DNA of 64,000 bases from positions 930,001 to 994,000 of the forward strand of contig NZ_JACCCH010000001.1 in the NCBI RefSeq assembly GCF_013410945.1, read 5' to 3'. The notes under the pieces are model-generated. The model saw only the letters and a list, made by a program, of their open reading frames with translations. It was not told where the DNA came from and did no database searches. Shown one piece after another: positions 51,215 to 59,812 of the stretch. Source of the stretch: Leifsonia sp. AK011. Its GTDB lineage: Bacteria; Actinomycetota; Actinomycetes; Actinomycetales; Microbacteriaceae. Both the position numbers and the translations under genes were made by a program. Positions within the stretch are counted from its first letter, which is position 1, and every line of letters begins with the position of its first letter.

Positions 51215-54200
51215 ATGGCCGGGAGCATTCACGACATCCTCAACGAACTGAGGTCTGTCGCTTACGACGAGCGTGACAAGGGCGACCGCTTCGAGCGGCT
51301 TATGCAGTCCTACCTGGCCATCGAGCCGCAGTATGCCCAGCTGTACGACGCGGTGTGGATGTGGACTGACTACCCACAGCGCGGCAACCGCAAGGACACG
51401 GGTATCGATCTCGTCGCCCGTGCTCGCGACACCGGCGAGCTTACGGCGATCCAGTGTAAGTTTTTCGACCCCTCAACGACCGTCACCAAGCCGATGTTGG
51501 ACTCGTTCTTGGCAGCCTCCAGCAAGAATCTGGATGACAAGCCGGAGTTCTCTGCTCGGCTCGTGATCTCGACGAGTGACAACTGGGGCAGCAACGCCGA
51601 GGATGCCGTCGAGAACCAGAACCCGCCTGTCCAGCGCCTTCGCGTGCAGGATCTCGATGACTCCTCTATCGACTGGGGCCAGTTCTCGCTCAACACTCCT
51701 GAGGAGCTGACGAAGAAGGCCGCGAAGCAGCCGTTCCCGCATCAAGAGTTGGCAATCTCCAAGGTCGTCACTGGCTTCGAGACCGCCGACCGCGGCAAGC
51801 TCATCATGGCCTGTGGCACCGGTAAGACGTTCACGAGCCTCAAGCTAGTCGAGCAAGTCGTGCCCCGCGGCGGCACGGTGTTGTTTCTCGTTCCTTCTAT
51901 CTCGCTGCTTTCACAAACGCTGAAGGAGTGGACCATCGAGTCCGCCATACCGCTGCGCTCGTTCGCGGTGTGCTCGGATGTGAGCGTCGGCAAGCGCAAG
52001 TCCGACGAGGACATCCCGGTCACTGACCTCGCCTACCCAGCGACGACGAACACCACAAAGCTCGTTCACAAGTTCTCGGAGATCCCCGCCGGCTTTGATG
52101 GGATCACCGTCGTGTTCTCGACCTATCAGTCGATCGACGTAGTCGCTCAGGCGCAAGGCAAGGGCATCCCTGAGTTCGATCTCATCGTGTGCGACGAGGC
52201 GCATCGCACCACCGGTGTCACCCTGGCGGGCGAAGAAGAATCTGCGTTCGTGAAGGTTCACAACCAGAACTACATCAAGGGCAAGCGACGGCTCTACATG
52301 ACAGCCACTCCCCGTATCTATGCAGACGCGAGCCGCTCGAAGGCCGAAGAGGCCGGAGCCGTGCTCACCGACATGGATAGCCCCGAGTACTACGGCGAGG
52401 AGTTTCACCGTCTCGGATTCGGCGAGGCCGTCTCTATGGGCCGCCTCACCGACTACAAGGTGCTCGTGCTCGCGGTGGATGAGTCCTACATCTCCACACG
52501 CTTCCAGCGCCTCCTTGCAGACGACAACAACGAACTAACGCTCGATGACGCAGCCAAGATCGTGGGTTGCTGGAATGGTCTCTCCAAACGTTCGCTGTCG
52601 CCGGAAGAGTTCGCCCTTGACCCTGAGCCGATGAAGCGTGCCGTGGCATTCGCGAAGAACATCAACGAGTCGAAGAAGATCGCGGCTCTGTTCGAGGGTG
52701 TCGTCGAAGCGGAGATTGAGGCGATCGACCGTGAGAGCGACGAGAGTGCTGCAGATCTGTTGGACGTCGAGGTCCACCACGTCGATGGCACGTTCAACGT
52801 ACTCGACCGGAACAAGGAACTCGACTGGCTGAAGCAAGACCCAGGCGCAGGTAGTGCCCGCATCCTCACCAACGCAAAGGTGCTCTCCGAAGGAGTGGAT
52901 GTTCCCGCCCTCGATGCGGTGATGTTCCTCAACCCCCGTGACTCTGTCGTAGACGTAGTTCAGTCCGTGGGCCGAGTCATGCGCAAGCTCGAAGGCAAGA
53001 AGTACGGCTACGTCATCCTTCCCATTGGCGTGCCCGCCGACATGGACCCGGCCACCGCGCTGAACGACAACAAGAAGTACAAGGTTGTCTGGCAGGTGCT
53101 CCAGGCTCTCCGCGCTCACGACGAGCGCTTCGACGCCATGGTCAACAAGATCGACCTCACGAAGTCCACCGAGGGCAAGCTCTCCGTCATAGGTGTCGGC
53201 GATGGTGGCAATGACGGCGACAAGACTGAGACCGGGAACACCGCTGTCACCCTCGACTTCCCTGCCCTCGACCAGTGGCGCGATGCCATCCTCGCCAAGA
53301 TCGTCCAGAAGGTCGGCGAGAAGCGCTACTGGGAAAACTGGGCCAAGGATGTCGCGAGCATCGCCTCCAACCACATGACCCGCATCAGGGGCCTAGTCGA
53401 GGGATCAGACGCCACACTTAACGACGAGTTCGCCAGGTTCTTGAAGGGCCTCCAAGACAACCTCAACCCTTTCATCACCGAACGCGACGCGATCGAGATG
53501 CTCTCCCAGCACCTCATCACCAAGCCGGTATTCGACGCCCTCTTTGAGGGCTACGCCTTCAGCGACCACAACCCAGTCTCCCAGGTCATGCAGCACATGA
53601 TCGACGCGCTCGAAGAGCAGCGCCTTGAGAAGGAAACCGAGAAGCTCGACAAGTTCTACGAATCCGTGCGGACCCGTGCATCTGGAATCACGGATGCCGC
53701 CGCGAAGCAGCAGATCGTGAAAGAGCTGTACGAGAAGTTCTTCCAGACGGCCTTCTCCGGAACGAGCGACCGGCTGGGCATCGTCTACACGCCCAACGAG
53801 ATCGTGGACTTCATCATCCACTCCGTCGATGACGCCTTGAAGGCCGAGTTCGGAGCCAGCCTCTCCGACCAAGGCGTCCATGTACTCGACCCTTTCACTG
53901 GCACCGGCACGTTCATCGTTCGCCTGCTCCAGTCGGGCCTCATCAAGCCCGAAGACCTCTCCTACAAGTACCAACACGAGCTGCACGCGAACGAACTCGT
54001 GCTGCTCGCCTATTACGTGGCTGCCGTCAACATCGAAGAGACTTACCACGACCTCGCAGGTGGCGACTATGTGCCGTTCGAGGGCATCGTGCTCACCGAC
54101 ACGTTCCAGATGAACGAGGCTGACGATGAACTCGACAACCACGGCGTCTTTCCGGAAAACAACGAGCGGGCCGAGGCGCAGAAAGCACTCGACATCCGCG

Positions 54201-55999
54201 TGGTGATCGGTAACCCTCCATATTCGAAGGGTCAAGAGTCAGGCAACGACAACAATCAGAACCTGAAGTACCCGACTCTGGACGCGAAGATCGCGGCGAC
54301 CTATGCCGCCCGATCCACGGCGCAGAACAAGAACAACCTCTACGACTCCTACATTCGTGCAATCCGCTGGGCGTCAGACCGCGTCGGCGACCGAGGCATC
54401 GTCTCGTTTGTCTCCAACGGTGGCTTCATCGACGGCAATACTGCCGACGGTCTCCGGAAGACCTTCGCCGCAGAGTTCAATAGCATCTACGTCTTCAACC
54501 TCCGAGGGAACGCCCGCACCTCTGGTGAGCAACGCCGCAAGGAGAAGGATAACGTCTTCGGGCAGGGCACTCGCACCACCGCAGCGATTTACTTGCTCAT
54601 CAAGAACCCTGACGACACGAGCCTCGGCAAGGTGTTCTATCGAGATATTGGCGACTACCTCACTCGCGAACAAAAGCTCGAAGCTATCCGAACCGCGGGC
54701 AGCTACACCGGTATAGATTGGACGCCCATCACGCCCAACACCGAAGGCGACTGGGTCAATCAGCGAAACGCCGAATTCGAGTCGTTCACGCTCCTCGCGT
54801 CAAAAGACAAGGCGGAGAGCAACAGGCAGCGGTTCCTCGGCGTCTACTCGCCTGGACTTCAAACGAACCGCGATGCCTGGGTCTACAACTTCTCCCATGA
54901 ACGTCTCGTCTCTAATGTTATCCGCACGGTTGAGAGTTACGAGAGCGAGTTGCAGAGGTGGAAAGACGGCGGTCGGCCAAGCCCAGTTGAGGACTTCATC
55001 GACCCTGATCCCAAGAAACTCAGTTGGTCACGTAGCCTGCGAGGGCACCTGAGCAGGGAGCGAGAGATCCACTTCGACGAGAGTCACGCAAGCTACATTG
55101 CGTTGTATCGCCCGTTCACCAAACAGCACGTGTATTTCGATTCTCGGCTCAACCACGAGCGTTCGCAGACCCCGAAGTTCTTCCCTGCTGCCGAATCAGA
55201 GAACTGGGGCTTTTACACGACTGCTCCTGGTGCGGGTCACAAGTTCTCGTCGCTCGCAGCGAAGGCAGTTCCTGACCTTGCACTTTGGGGGTCCGGCAGC
55301 GGTCAGTTCTTCCCGAGGTACACGTTTGAGGAGCGTGACCCGGAAGGCGACCTTCTCGCTGAGCTGGATGACGACGGAACGCCGTATCGCCGCATCGACA
55401 ACGTGACAGATGGAATCCTCGCTGACTACCAGACGAGCTTTGGTCCAGAGGTCTCGAAGGACGACATCTTCTTTTACCTCTACGGCATCCTTCACTCGCC
55501 CGACTACCGCGAGCAGTTCGAGAGCGACCTGAAAAAGATGCTCCCGCGCATCCCGAAGGCTAGGGACTTTAGAGCATTCAGCAATGCAGGTCGCAAACTC
55601 TCAGAGCTTCATATTGGCTACGAGACCGTGGAGCCGTACCCGCTCGACGAGCAACGCAGCGTCAACGCCAGCTACCGCGTCGAGAAGATGAAGTACGCCA
55701 AGACGGGTCGCGTGGCCGATAAGTCCACGGTCATCTACAACAGCTGCATCACTGTGTCGGGCATCCCCGAGGAGGCTCACGAGTACATGCTCGGTTCCCG
55801 CTCCGCAATCGACTGGATCATCGAGCGCTACCAGGTCAAGACCGACAAGGCCTCCGGCATCGTCAACGACCCTAATGACTGGGCCGAGGAGCAGAGCAAA
55901 CCGCGCTACATCCTTGACCTCCTCGCTCGGATCGTCACGGTCAGCGTCGAGACAGTGAAGATCGTGAGATCTCTCCCCACCTTGGTCGTGCTGGACTAA
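51215..55999 (+). CDS. single-chain Type ISP restriction-modification enzyme
   Basis: 1594-aa fusion resembling LlaGI/LlaBIII. Domains in order: Mrr-like nuclease (D65 in TGIDLVARA, Q80-x-K82 in AIQCKFF); superfamily 2 helicase with Walker A ACGTGKTFTSL (about 199), DEAH (about 326), TATPRIY (about 362) and QSVGRVMRK (about 583); a coupler; N6-adenine methyltransferase with motif I DPFTGTGTF (about 891) and motif IV NPPY (about 1001); C-terminal target recognition region. ATG at 51215 has AAGGA 7 bases upstream; 70 more codons are open upstream. It methylates one strand and, when enzymes meet head-on, cleaves by translocation. Full length, no frameshift seen. Confidence 0.9.
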   Translation: MAGSIHDILNELRSVAYDERDKGDRFERLMQSYLAIEPQYAQLYDAVWMWTDYPQRGNRKDTGIDLVARARDTGELTAIQCKFFDPSTTVTKPMLDSFLAASSKNLDDKPEFSARLVISTSDNWGSNAEDAVENQNPPVQRLRVQDLDDSSIDWGQFSLNTPEELTKKAAKQPFPHQELAISKVVTGFETADRGKLIMACGTGKTFTSLKLVEQVVPRGGTVLFLVPSISLLSQTLKEWTIESAIPLRSFAVCSDVSVGKRKSDEDIPVTDLAYPATTNTTKLVHKFSEIPAGFDGITVVFSTYQSIDVVAQAQGKGIPEFDLIVCDEAHRTTGVTLAGEEESAFVKVHNQNYIKGKRRLYMTATPRIYADASRSKAEEAGAVLTDMDSPEYYGEEFHRLGFGEAVSMGRLTDYKVLVLAVDESYISTRFQRLLADDNNELTLDDAAKIVGCWNGLSKRSLSPEEFALDPEPMKRAVAFAKNINESKKIAALFEGVVEAEIEAIDRESDESAADLLDVEVHHVDGTFNVLDRNKELDWLKQDPGAGSARILTNAKVLSEGVDVPALDAVMFLNPRDSVVDVVQSVGRVMRKLEGKKYGYVILPIGVPADMDPATALNDNKKYKVVWQVLQALRAHDERFDAMVNKIDLTKSTEGKLSVIGVGDGGNDGDKTETGNTAVTLDFPALDQWRDAILAKIVQKVGEKRYWENWAKDVASIASNHMTRIRGLVEGSDATLNDEFARFLKGLQDNLNPFITERDAIEMLSQHLITKPVFDALFEGYAFSDHNPVSQVMQHMIDALEEQRLEKETEKLDKFYESVRTRASGITDAAAKQQIVKELYEKFFQTAFSGTSDRLGIVYTPNEIVDFIIHSVDDALKAEFGASLSDQGVHVLDPFTGTGTFIVRLLQSGLIKPEDLSYKYQHELHANELVLLAYYVAAVNIEETYHDLAGGDYVPFEGIVLTDTFQMNEADDELDNHGVFPENNERAEAQKALDIRVVIGNPPYSKGQESGNDNNQNLKYPTLDAKIAATYAARSTAQNKNNLYDSYIRAIRWASDRVGDRGIVSFVSNGGFIDGNTADGLRKTFAAEFNSIYVFNLRGNARTSGEQRRKEKDNVFGQGTRTTAAIYLLIKNPDDTSLGKVFYRDIGDYLTREQKLEAIRTAGSYTGIDWTPITPNTEGDWVNQRNAEFESFTLLASKDKAESNRQRFLGVYSPGLQTNRDAWVYNFSHERLVSNVIRTVESYESELQRWKDGGRPSPVEDFIDPDPKKLSWSRSLRGHLSREREIHFDESHASYIALYRPFTKQHVYFDSRLNHERSQTPKFFPAAESENWGFYTTAPGAGHKFSSLAAKAVPDLALWGSGSGQFFPRYTFEERDPEGDLLAELDDDGTPYRRIDNVTDGILADYQTSFGPEVSKDDIFFYLYGILHSPDYREQFESDLKKMLPRIPKARDFRAFSNAGRKLSELHIGYETVEPYPLDEQRSVNASYRVEKMKYAKTGRVADKSTVIYNSCITVSGIPEEAHEYMLGSRSAIDWIIERYQVKTDKASGIVNDPNDWAEEQSKPRYILDLLARIVTVSVETVKIVRSLPTLVVLD

Positions 56000-56059
56000 C
56001 CAGCGCGCAGGAGCTGAGACCCTGTAGCTACACCGACATTATGCGGAGGGAGAACGAAA

Positions 56060-57001
56060 ATGCGGGCTAGAGCCAAGAGCGGGCCTAGGAATGCTGGCCG
56101 TTCGCTATCAGGACCGTGGTTGGGTTTATCTAGAAGAGCGCTCATTCTTGGAGTTGCTGGATTCGTGGCGTGGACCGTTCTCGTCGTCGCGCTGCCAGCA
56201 ATTCTGGTCAAACCCTGCGCCGTCGGTTTTCCGTGCCTTGGTATCTCTGCTGACGAAGAGTCTCTCCGGCTAGCCGTTCTCTGGTCACTCGGGGGATTGA
56301 TCGGCTCTATCACGCTCTGGTTTACCTTCAAGCGCCATCAACTGGATCAGGATTCGGACTGGACAACTAGGTATACAGAAGCGGTTACTCAGTTGGCAAA
56401 CACTAGTGAATCGGTTCGAATCGGCGGTCTCTACGCATTGGAACGCATTGCACGAGACTCCGAGAAGGACCGTGCCATGATTTCGAAGGTGGTCGCTTCG
56501 TACATCCGGACTCCCCCTCTTGAGTCATCCGACGCTCGACCGGCGGATGGGAGCCTTCCCGCGTCTCCTTCCGTCTTGGTTGCGGCTGGGGTGCTACGCG
56601 AGGTGTCCAAACTCGGCGGATCGGTTTCGGAGATCAACCTCCGTGGTGCCTACTTGGTCAATGCCGACCTGCGACGATCAGACTTTTCGGGCCTGGATTT
56701 CACAGGCGCGATCCTCCGAAATGTCAACTTTGACGGCGCGATCCTGAGCGACTCGGATTTCTACGAAGCGAACCTCGAACACGCGCGCTTTGTAGGCGCG
56801 GACCTGCGACGCTCGGTGTTTTTCAAGGCAGACCTTCACAATGCGATTTTTCATAGGTCGCGGCTTGAGGGAGCCCGGTTCCGCAGGAACATGAATCAAG
56901 CGTCGGCGAAACGGTGTGATGTGAAGAGTCTGCATTCTGCGGCGTCCTGGGACGAGAGCACGGTTTGGCCCAAGGGGTTCGAGACCGAACCCAAAGACTG
57001 A
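56060..57001 (+). CDS. membrane pentapeptide-repeat protein
   Basis: 313-aa protein. Two N-terminal membrane helices (about 29-51 and 70-90) precede a helical part (VRIGGLYALERIARDSEKDR) and a pentapeptide-repeat domain at about 190-275 (A-D-L-R-R, A-N-L-E-H, A-D-L-H-N type repeats: GAYLVNADLRRSDFSGLDFT, GADLRRSVFFKADL). RBS GGAGGGAG and ATG at 56060. It begins 60 bp after the Type ISP stop, on the same strand, and may be co-transcribed. Similar membrane pentapeptide proteins often occur in defence neighbourhoods; function unknown. Confidence 0.78.
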   Translation: MRARAKSGPRNAGRSLSGPWLGLSRRALILGVAGFVAWTVLVVALPAILVKPCAVGFPCLGISADEESLRLAVLWSLGGLIGSITLWFTFKRHQLDQDSDWTTRYTEAVTQLANTSESVRIGGLYALERIARDSEKDRAMISKVVASYIRTPPLESSDARPADGSLPASPSVLVAAGVLREVSKLGGSVSEINLRGAYLVNADLRRSDFSGLDFTGAILRNVNFDGAILSDSDFYEANLEHARFVGADLRRSVFFKADLHNAIFHRSRLEGARFRRNMNQASAKRCDVKSLHSAASWDESTVWPKGFETEPKD

Positions 57002-57242
57002 CGAGAAATGCGGGGTCTTCGCCCCCCTCGCCCCCCGACAAGGCCACCGGTCAGACCCAGGCGGAGACACGACGATCCGCGTGGCACCGGCAGTCGTCCA
57101 GCACAGCAAAAGCGGCCTACGCCTGATGCGGGCTCGGCATTAGGTATCGACATGGTTGCCCTACTGGGTGGGCCGAAGCCAGGCGCGGCGAAGAAAAAAC
57201 TCGCGTACGTCGAGGGCTGGGTCGTCCCTAGTGAGGGGTGAA

Positions 57243-57272
57243 GTGCCCGCCTCGATCTCTCGAGACGGGCAC
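57243..57272 (-). terminator. terminator of rtcB
   Basis: GTGCCCG-C-CTCGA pairs with TCGAG-A-CGGGCAC across TCTC; lies 6 bp past the rtcB stop. No strong T-run. Confidence 0.7.
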
Positions 57273-57278
57273 CCGTGC

Positions 57279-58445
57279 TCAGTCCCCCTTCACGTTGACG
57301 AGCTGCCTCAACGTGTGCCTGACACGAACGAGGGTCGCGGCATCCGCCATCACCTGGTCGATGTCCTTGTAGGCCGCGGGGATCTCGTCGATGAAGGCGT
57401 CGGTGTCGCGGTACTCGATGCCCTCCATTGCTGCCCGAAGGTCAGCGCCGGTGAACGTCTTACGTGCCGCAGTACGCGAGTACTCACGCCCAGCACCGTG
57501 CGGTGACGAGTGCAGGGCCACGGGGTTGCCGAGGCCCTCCACGACGTAGGACGCGGTGCCCATCGATCCGGGGATCAGGCCGAGCTCTCCCTCGCGAGCA
57601 GAAATGGCTCCCTTGCGGGAGAGCCACACGCTCTTGCCGAAGTGCTCCTCCTTCTGTGTGAAGTTGTGGTGGCAGTTGATGCGCTCCTGCTCGATGACAG
57701 GCTCGCCCATCCACTCGCTCACCTGGCGAACAACGCGGTCCATCATCTCCTCACGGTTGAGAAGAGCGAAGTGCTGTGCCCACCTGAGCTCCGCGATGTA
57801 CCGCGAGAACTCGGGTGTGCCCTCCACGAGGTAGGCGAGGTCCGGGTCGGGCAGAGTGATCCACCACTTCTCCATCTGGGCCTTCGCGATCTTGATGTGC
57901 GTCTGCGCGATCCTGTTGCCGACACCGCGGGAGCCGGAGTGCAGGAAGAGCCAGACGGCATCCGTCTCGTCCACCGACACCTCGATGAAGTGGTTGCCCG
58001 AGCCGAGAGTGCCAAGCTGCAGGTCCCACCGGCCGACGTACTGTGCCGGGTCGAAGCCCGCCTGCTCCGCGAGCTCGGTGAGCTCCTGGATGCGCGGCTC
58101 TGCAGTCGCAACGATCTTGCTGTTGCGCGCACCAGCAGAGAGGGGGATGGCACGCTCGATCTGCTCGCGGAGGGACTTGCGGTCCTCCGGGAGCTCGTCG
58201 CGCGTGAACTGTGTCTTGACCGCGATCATGCCGCATCCGATGTCCACACCCACGGCCGCCGGCATGACGGAACGCAGGGTGGGGATCACCGACCCGACCG
58301 TCGCGCCGAGGCCCAGGTGGGCGTCCGGCATGAGTGCGACGTGCGGGTAGATGAACGGCATGGTCGAGGTGGTGCGAGCCTGCTCCAGGGCGTTGTCGCC
58401 CAGGATGCTCGCCCAGCTGATCAGCCGGTCGTTGATCTTCTCCAT
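57279..58445 (-). CDS. rtcB: RtcB-family RNA ligase
   Basis: 388-aa 3'-phosphate RNA ligase, shorter than E. coli RtcB (408 aa) but complete. Metal-binding motifs: VGVDIGCGMIAVKT (Cys), TLGSGNHFIEV (His), LFLHSGSRGVGN (His), NCHHNF and the guanylylation loop ALHSSPHGAGREYSRTAA (His). ATG at 58445 with RBS GAAAGGA; 29 codons upstream are open but non-coding looking. No rtcA or repressor adjacent. It joins 2',3'-cyclic phosphate or 3'-phosphate ends to 5'-OH, in RNA repair. Confidence 0.93.
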   Translation of the reverse strand: MEKINDRLISWASILGDNALEQARTTSTMPFIYPHVALMPDAHLGLGATVGSVIPTLRSVMPAAVGVDIGCGMIAVKTQFTRDELPEDRKSLREQIERAIPLSAGARNSKIVATAEPRIQELTELAEQAGFDPAQYVGRWDLQLGTLGSGNHFIEVSVDETDAVWLFLHSGSRGVGNRIAQTHIKIAKAQMEKWWITLPDPDLAYLVEGTPEFSRYIAELRWAQHFALLNREEMMDRVVRQVSEWMGEPVIEQERINCHHNFTQKEEHFGKSVWLSRKGAISAREGELGLIPGSMGTASYVVEGLGNPVALHSSPHGAGREYSRTAARKTFTGADLRAAMEGIEYRDTDAFIDEIPAAYKDIDQVMADAATLVRVRHTLRQLVNVKGD

Positions 58446-58562
58446 GGTCCTTTCGATTCTGTGTGTTGTGTTTGTCCGTAAACCGGGACAGACCACGACC
58501 GTGCACAGTCGAAAGAAGGAGTCCCGGGCCATCGGAGGCGCGGGACAGGATGTCCGTTGCCC

Positions 58563-58757
58563 CTAGATGGGCTGCTGGAGGGTACGCGAATAGAGCGCGT
58601 TGATCAGACGCCCCTGCTCGCTTTTGCGCTCGATATCGAACACTTCTACCTCCATGAAACGGGATGTGCCGGATGGCACGGACTTGCGAGCATACACACT
58701 CGAAGCCGAACGCTCCACACTTCTGGTCGAGAATGGCGCACCACGGGTCACGTACAC
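58563..58757 (-). CDS. possible small hypothetical protein
   Basis: 64-codon minus-strand frame (GTG start at 58757; open to a TTG at 58778). The end FMEVEVFDIERKSEQGRLIN looks protein-like. No RBS is seen, and the operator palindrome overlaps the upstream end, so translation, if any, may be leaderless. Low confidence. Confidence 0.3.
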   Translation of the reverse strand: MYVTRGAPFSTRSVERSASSVYARKSVPSGTSRFMEVEVFDIERKSEQGRLINALYSRTLQQPI

Positions 58758-58760
58758 TGG

Positions 58761-58780
58761 TTTTGGACGAACGTCCAAAA
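58761..58780. promoter_or_regulatory. perfect TetR-type operator
   Basis: TTTTGGACG-AA-CGTCCAAAA, a 20-bp perfect palindrome 19 bp upstream of the membrane gene that is followed by a TetR gene. Predicted autoregulatory site. Confidence 0.7.
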
Positions 58781-58799
58781 CTTAGAAAGGCACCTTGCC

Positions 58800-59177
58800 A
58801 TGTACGACATCCTTCTCTCGTCAACTCTCGTCGCGGCAGTGCTCCTGCTCATCGTCATGGTGCCCGGTGGCCCACTGGAGACACGCTCGTTTGCCCACCT
58901 GCCCCGGGCGGTCTTCTGGGGTTTCAACCTGTTTCTCATCTCCCTCGGAATCGCGAGTTTCGTGGTTGCTGGCGGCGCGATACTTGGAGCTGCGTGGGCA
59001 CCGATCGCGGCTCTTGTGATCGGGGTCGGCTACGTACTCGTCTTCGCTCTCGACCTTGCGAAGATCTTCCCGGCCACACCCGACGAGATGAGCTCGCCGC
59101 TGCTCCTGCTCGAAGTCGCCGACCTTGTTGTGGGCGGCATCGTTGTGGTTGTGGCAGTGGGAGGCATGATTCAGTAG
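58800..59177 (+). CDS. four-TM membrane protein under TetR control
   Basis: 125-aa membrane protein, ATG at 58800 after GAAAGG. Four helices: LLSSTLVAAVLLLIVMVP, VFWGFNLFLISLGIASFVVA, AAWAPIAALVIGVGYVLVFA and LVVGGIVVVVAVGGMI. No family recognised. Its stop TAG shares a base with the GTG of the TetR gene (59177), so the pair is translationally coupled and the 58761-58780 palindrome governs both. Confidence 0.72.
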   Translation: MYDILLSSTLVAAVLLLIVMVPGGPLETRSFAHLPRAVFWGFNLFLISLGIASFVVAGGAILGAAWAPIAALVIGVGYVLVFALDLAKIFPATPDEMSSPLLLLEVADLVVGGIVVVVAVGGMIQ

Positions 59178-59779
59178 TGGCAGGTGCAGGAGAGACGCGC
59201 GAAGCCCTGATTGCGGCCGCACGGCGACTGATCCCGAGACTCGGATGGGAAGGCGTGAGTGCGCGAGCTCTCGCGGCCGAGGCTGGCGTGCGATCCGGGG
59301 TGGTTCACTATCACTTCGAGTCGGTGAGCGCCGTGCTGCGCGCGGCCGCGGCTAGTGCATCCGAGCAGGTGTTCGGTCCGCCTGTCGAGGCCATGCTCGC
59401 CAGCCCCACGCGTGCAGAAGGGCTGACGTCGCTCCTGGCCGGGCTCGCTGCCCTCGATCGCCAAGGCGAGTCCGTGCGCCTCCTGTTCGAGTCGGCTCTC
59501 GCCTCGACTCGGGATGCCGCGCTTCGCGAGCAGACCGCGGATTCCGTTGCCGCGCTCCGAGTGCGCATCGCGGAGTGGCTACTGCCGGAATCCGGTGACC
59601 AGGCCGACCTCCACGCCGCGATCATCACCGCCATGCTCGACGGACTGCTGTTCCAGCAGGGCGTCGATGCTGAGGCTGCCGACGCGGACCCGGCGGCCAT
59701 GGCGCGGACCCTGGAAATCGGCATGTCGGGGGACTCAAGCACTGCGCCGAGAAGTTTTCCACAAGGGAGAAATTATTAG
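59177..59779 (+). CDS. TetR-family transcriptional regulator
   Basis: 200-aa regulator, GTG start overlapping the upstream stop. HTH: EALIAAARRLIPRLGWEGVS and ALAAEAGVRSGVVHYHFES (about 9-52). Helical ligand domain after. The stop lies within the SOS-box-like palindrome of the next gene. Predicted to bind the 58761-58780 palindrome. Confidence 0.9.
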   Translation: MAGAGETREALIAAARRLIPRLGWEGVSARALAAEAGVRSGVVHYHFESVSAVLRAAAASASEQVFGPPVEAMLASPTRAEGLTSLLAGLAALDRQGESVRLLFESALASTRDAALREQTADSVAALRVRIAEWLLPESGDQADLHAAIITAMLDGLLFQQGVDAEAADADPAAMARTLEIGMSGDSSTAPRSFPQGRNY

Positions 59780-59794
59780 AACACCAGTTCTAAT
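59775..59794 (+). promoter_or_regulatory. SOS-box-like palindrome
   Basis: ATTAGAAC-ACCA-GTTCTAAT, 8-bp perfect arms; the core GAAC-N4-GTTC matches the LexA site of Actinobacteria. 18 bp upstream of the HNH gene start and over the end of the TetR gene. Confidence 0.7.
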
Positions 59795-59812
59795 GTTTGG
59801 TAAACTTGCTGC

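Noticed and set aside
57008-57241. 77-codon plus-strand frame between the pentapeptide gene and rtcB
   Set aside because: First half is Arg/Pro-rich low complexity without RBS; nothing supports translation. The gap holds the rtcB terminator.
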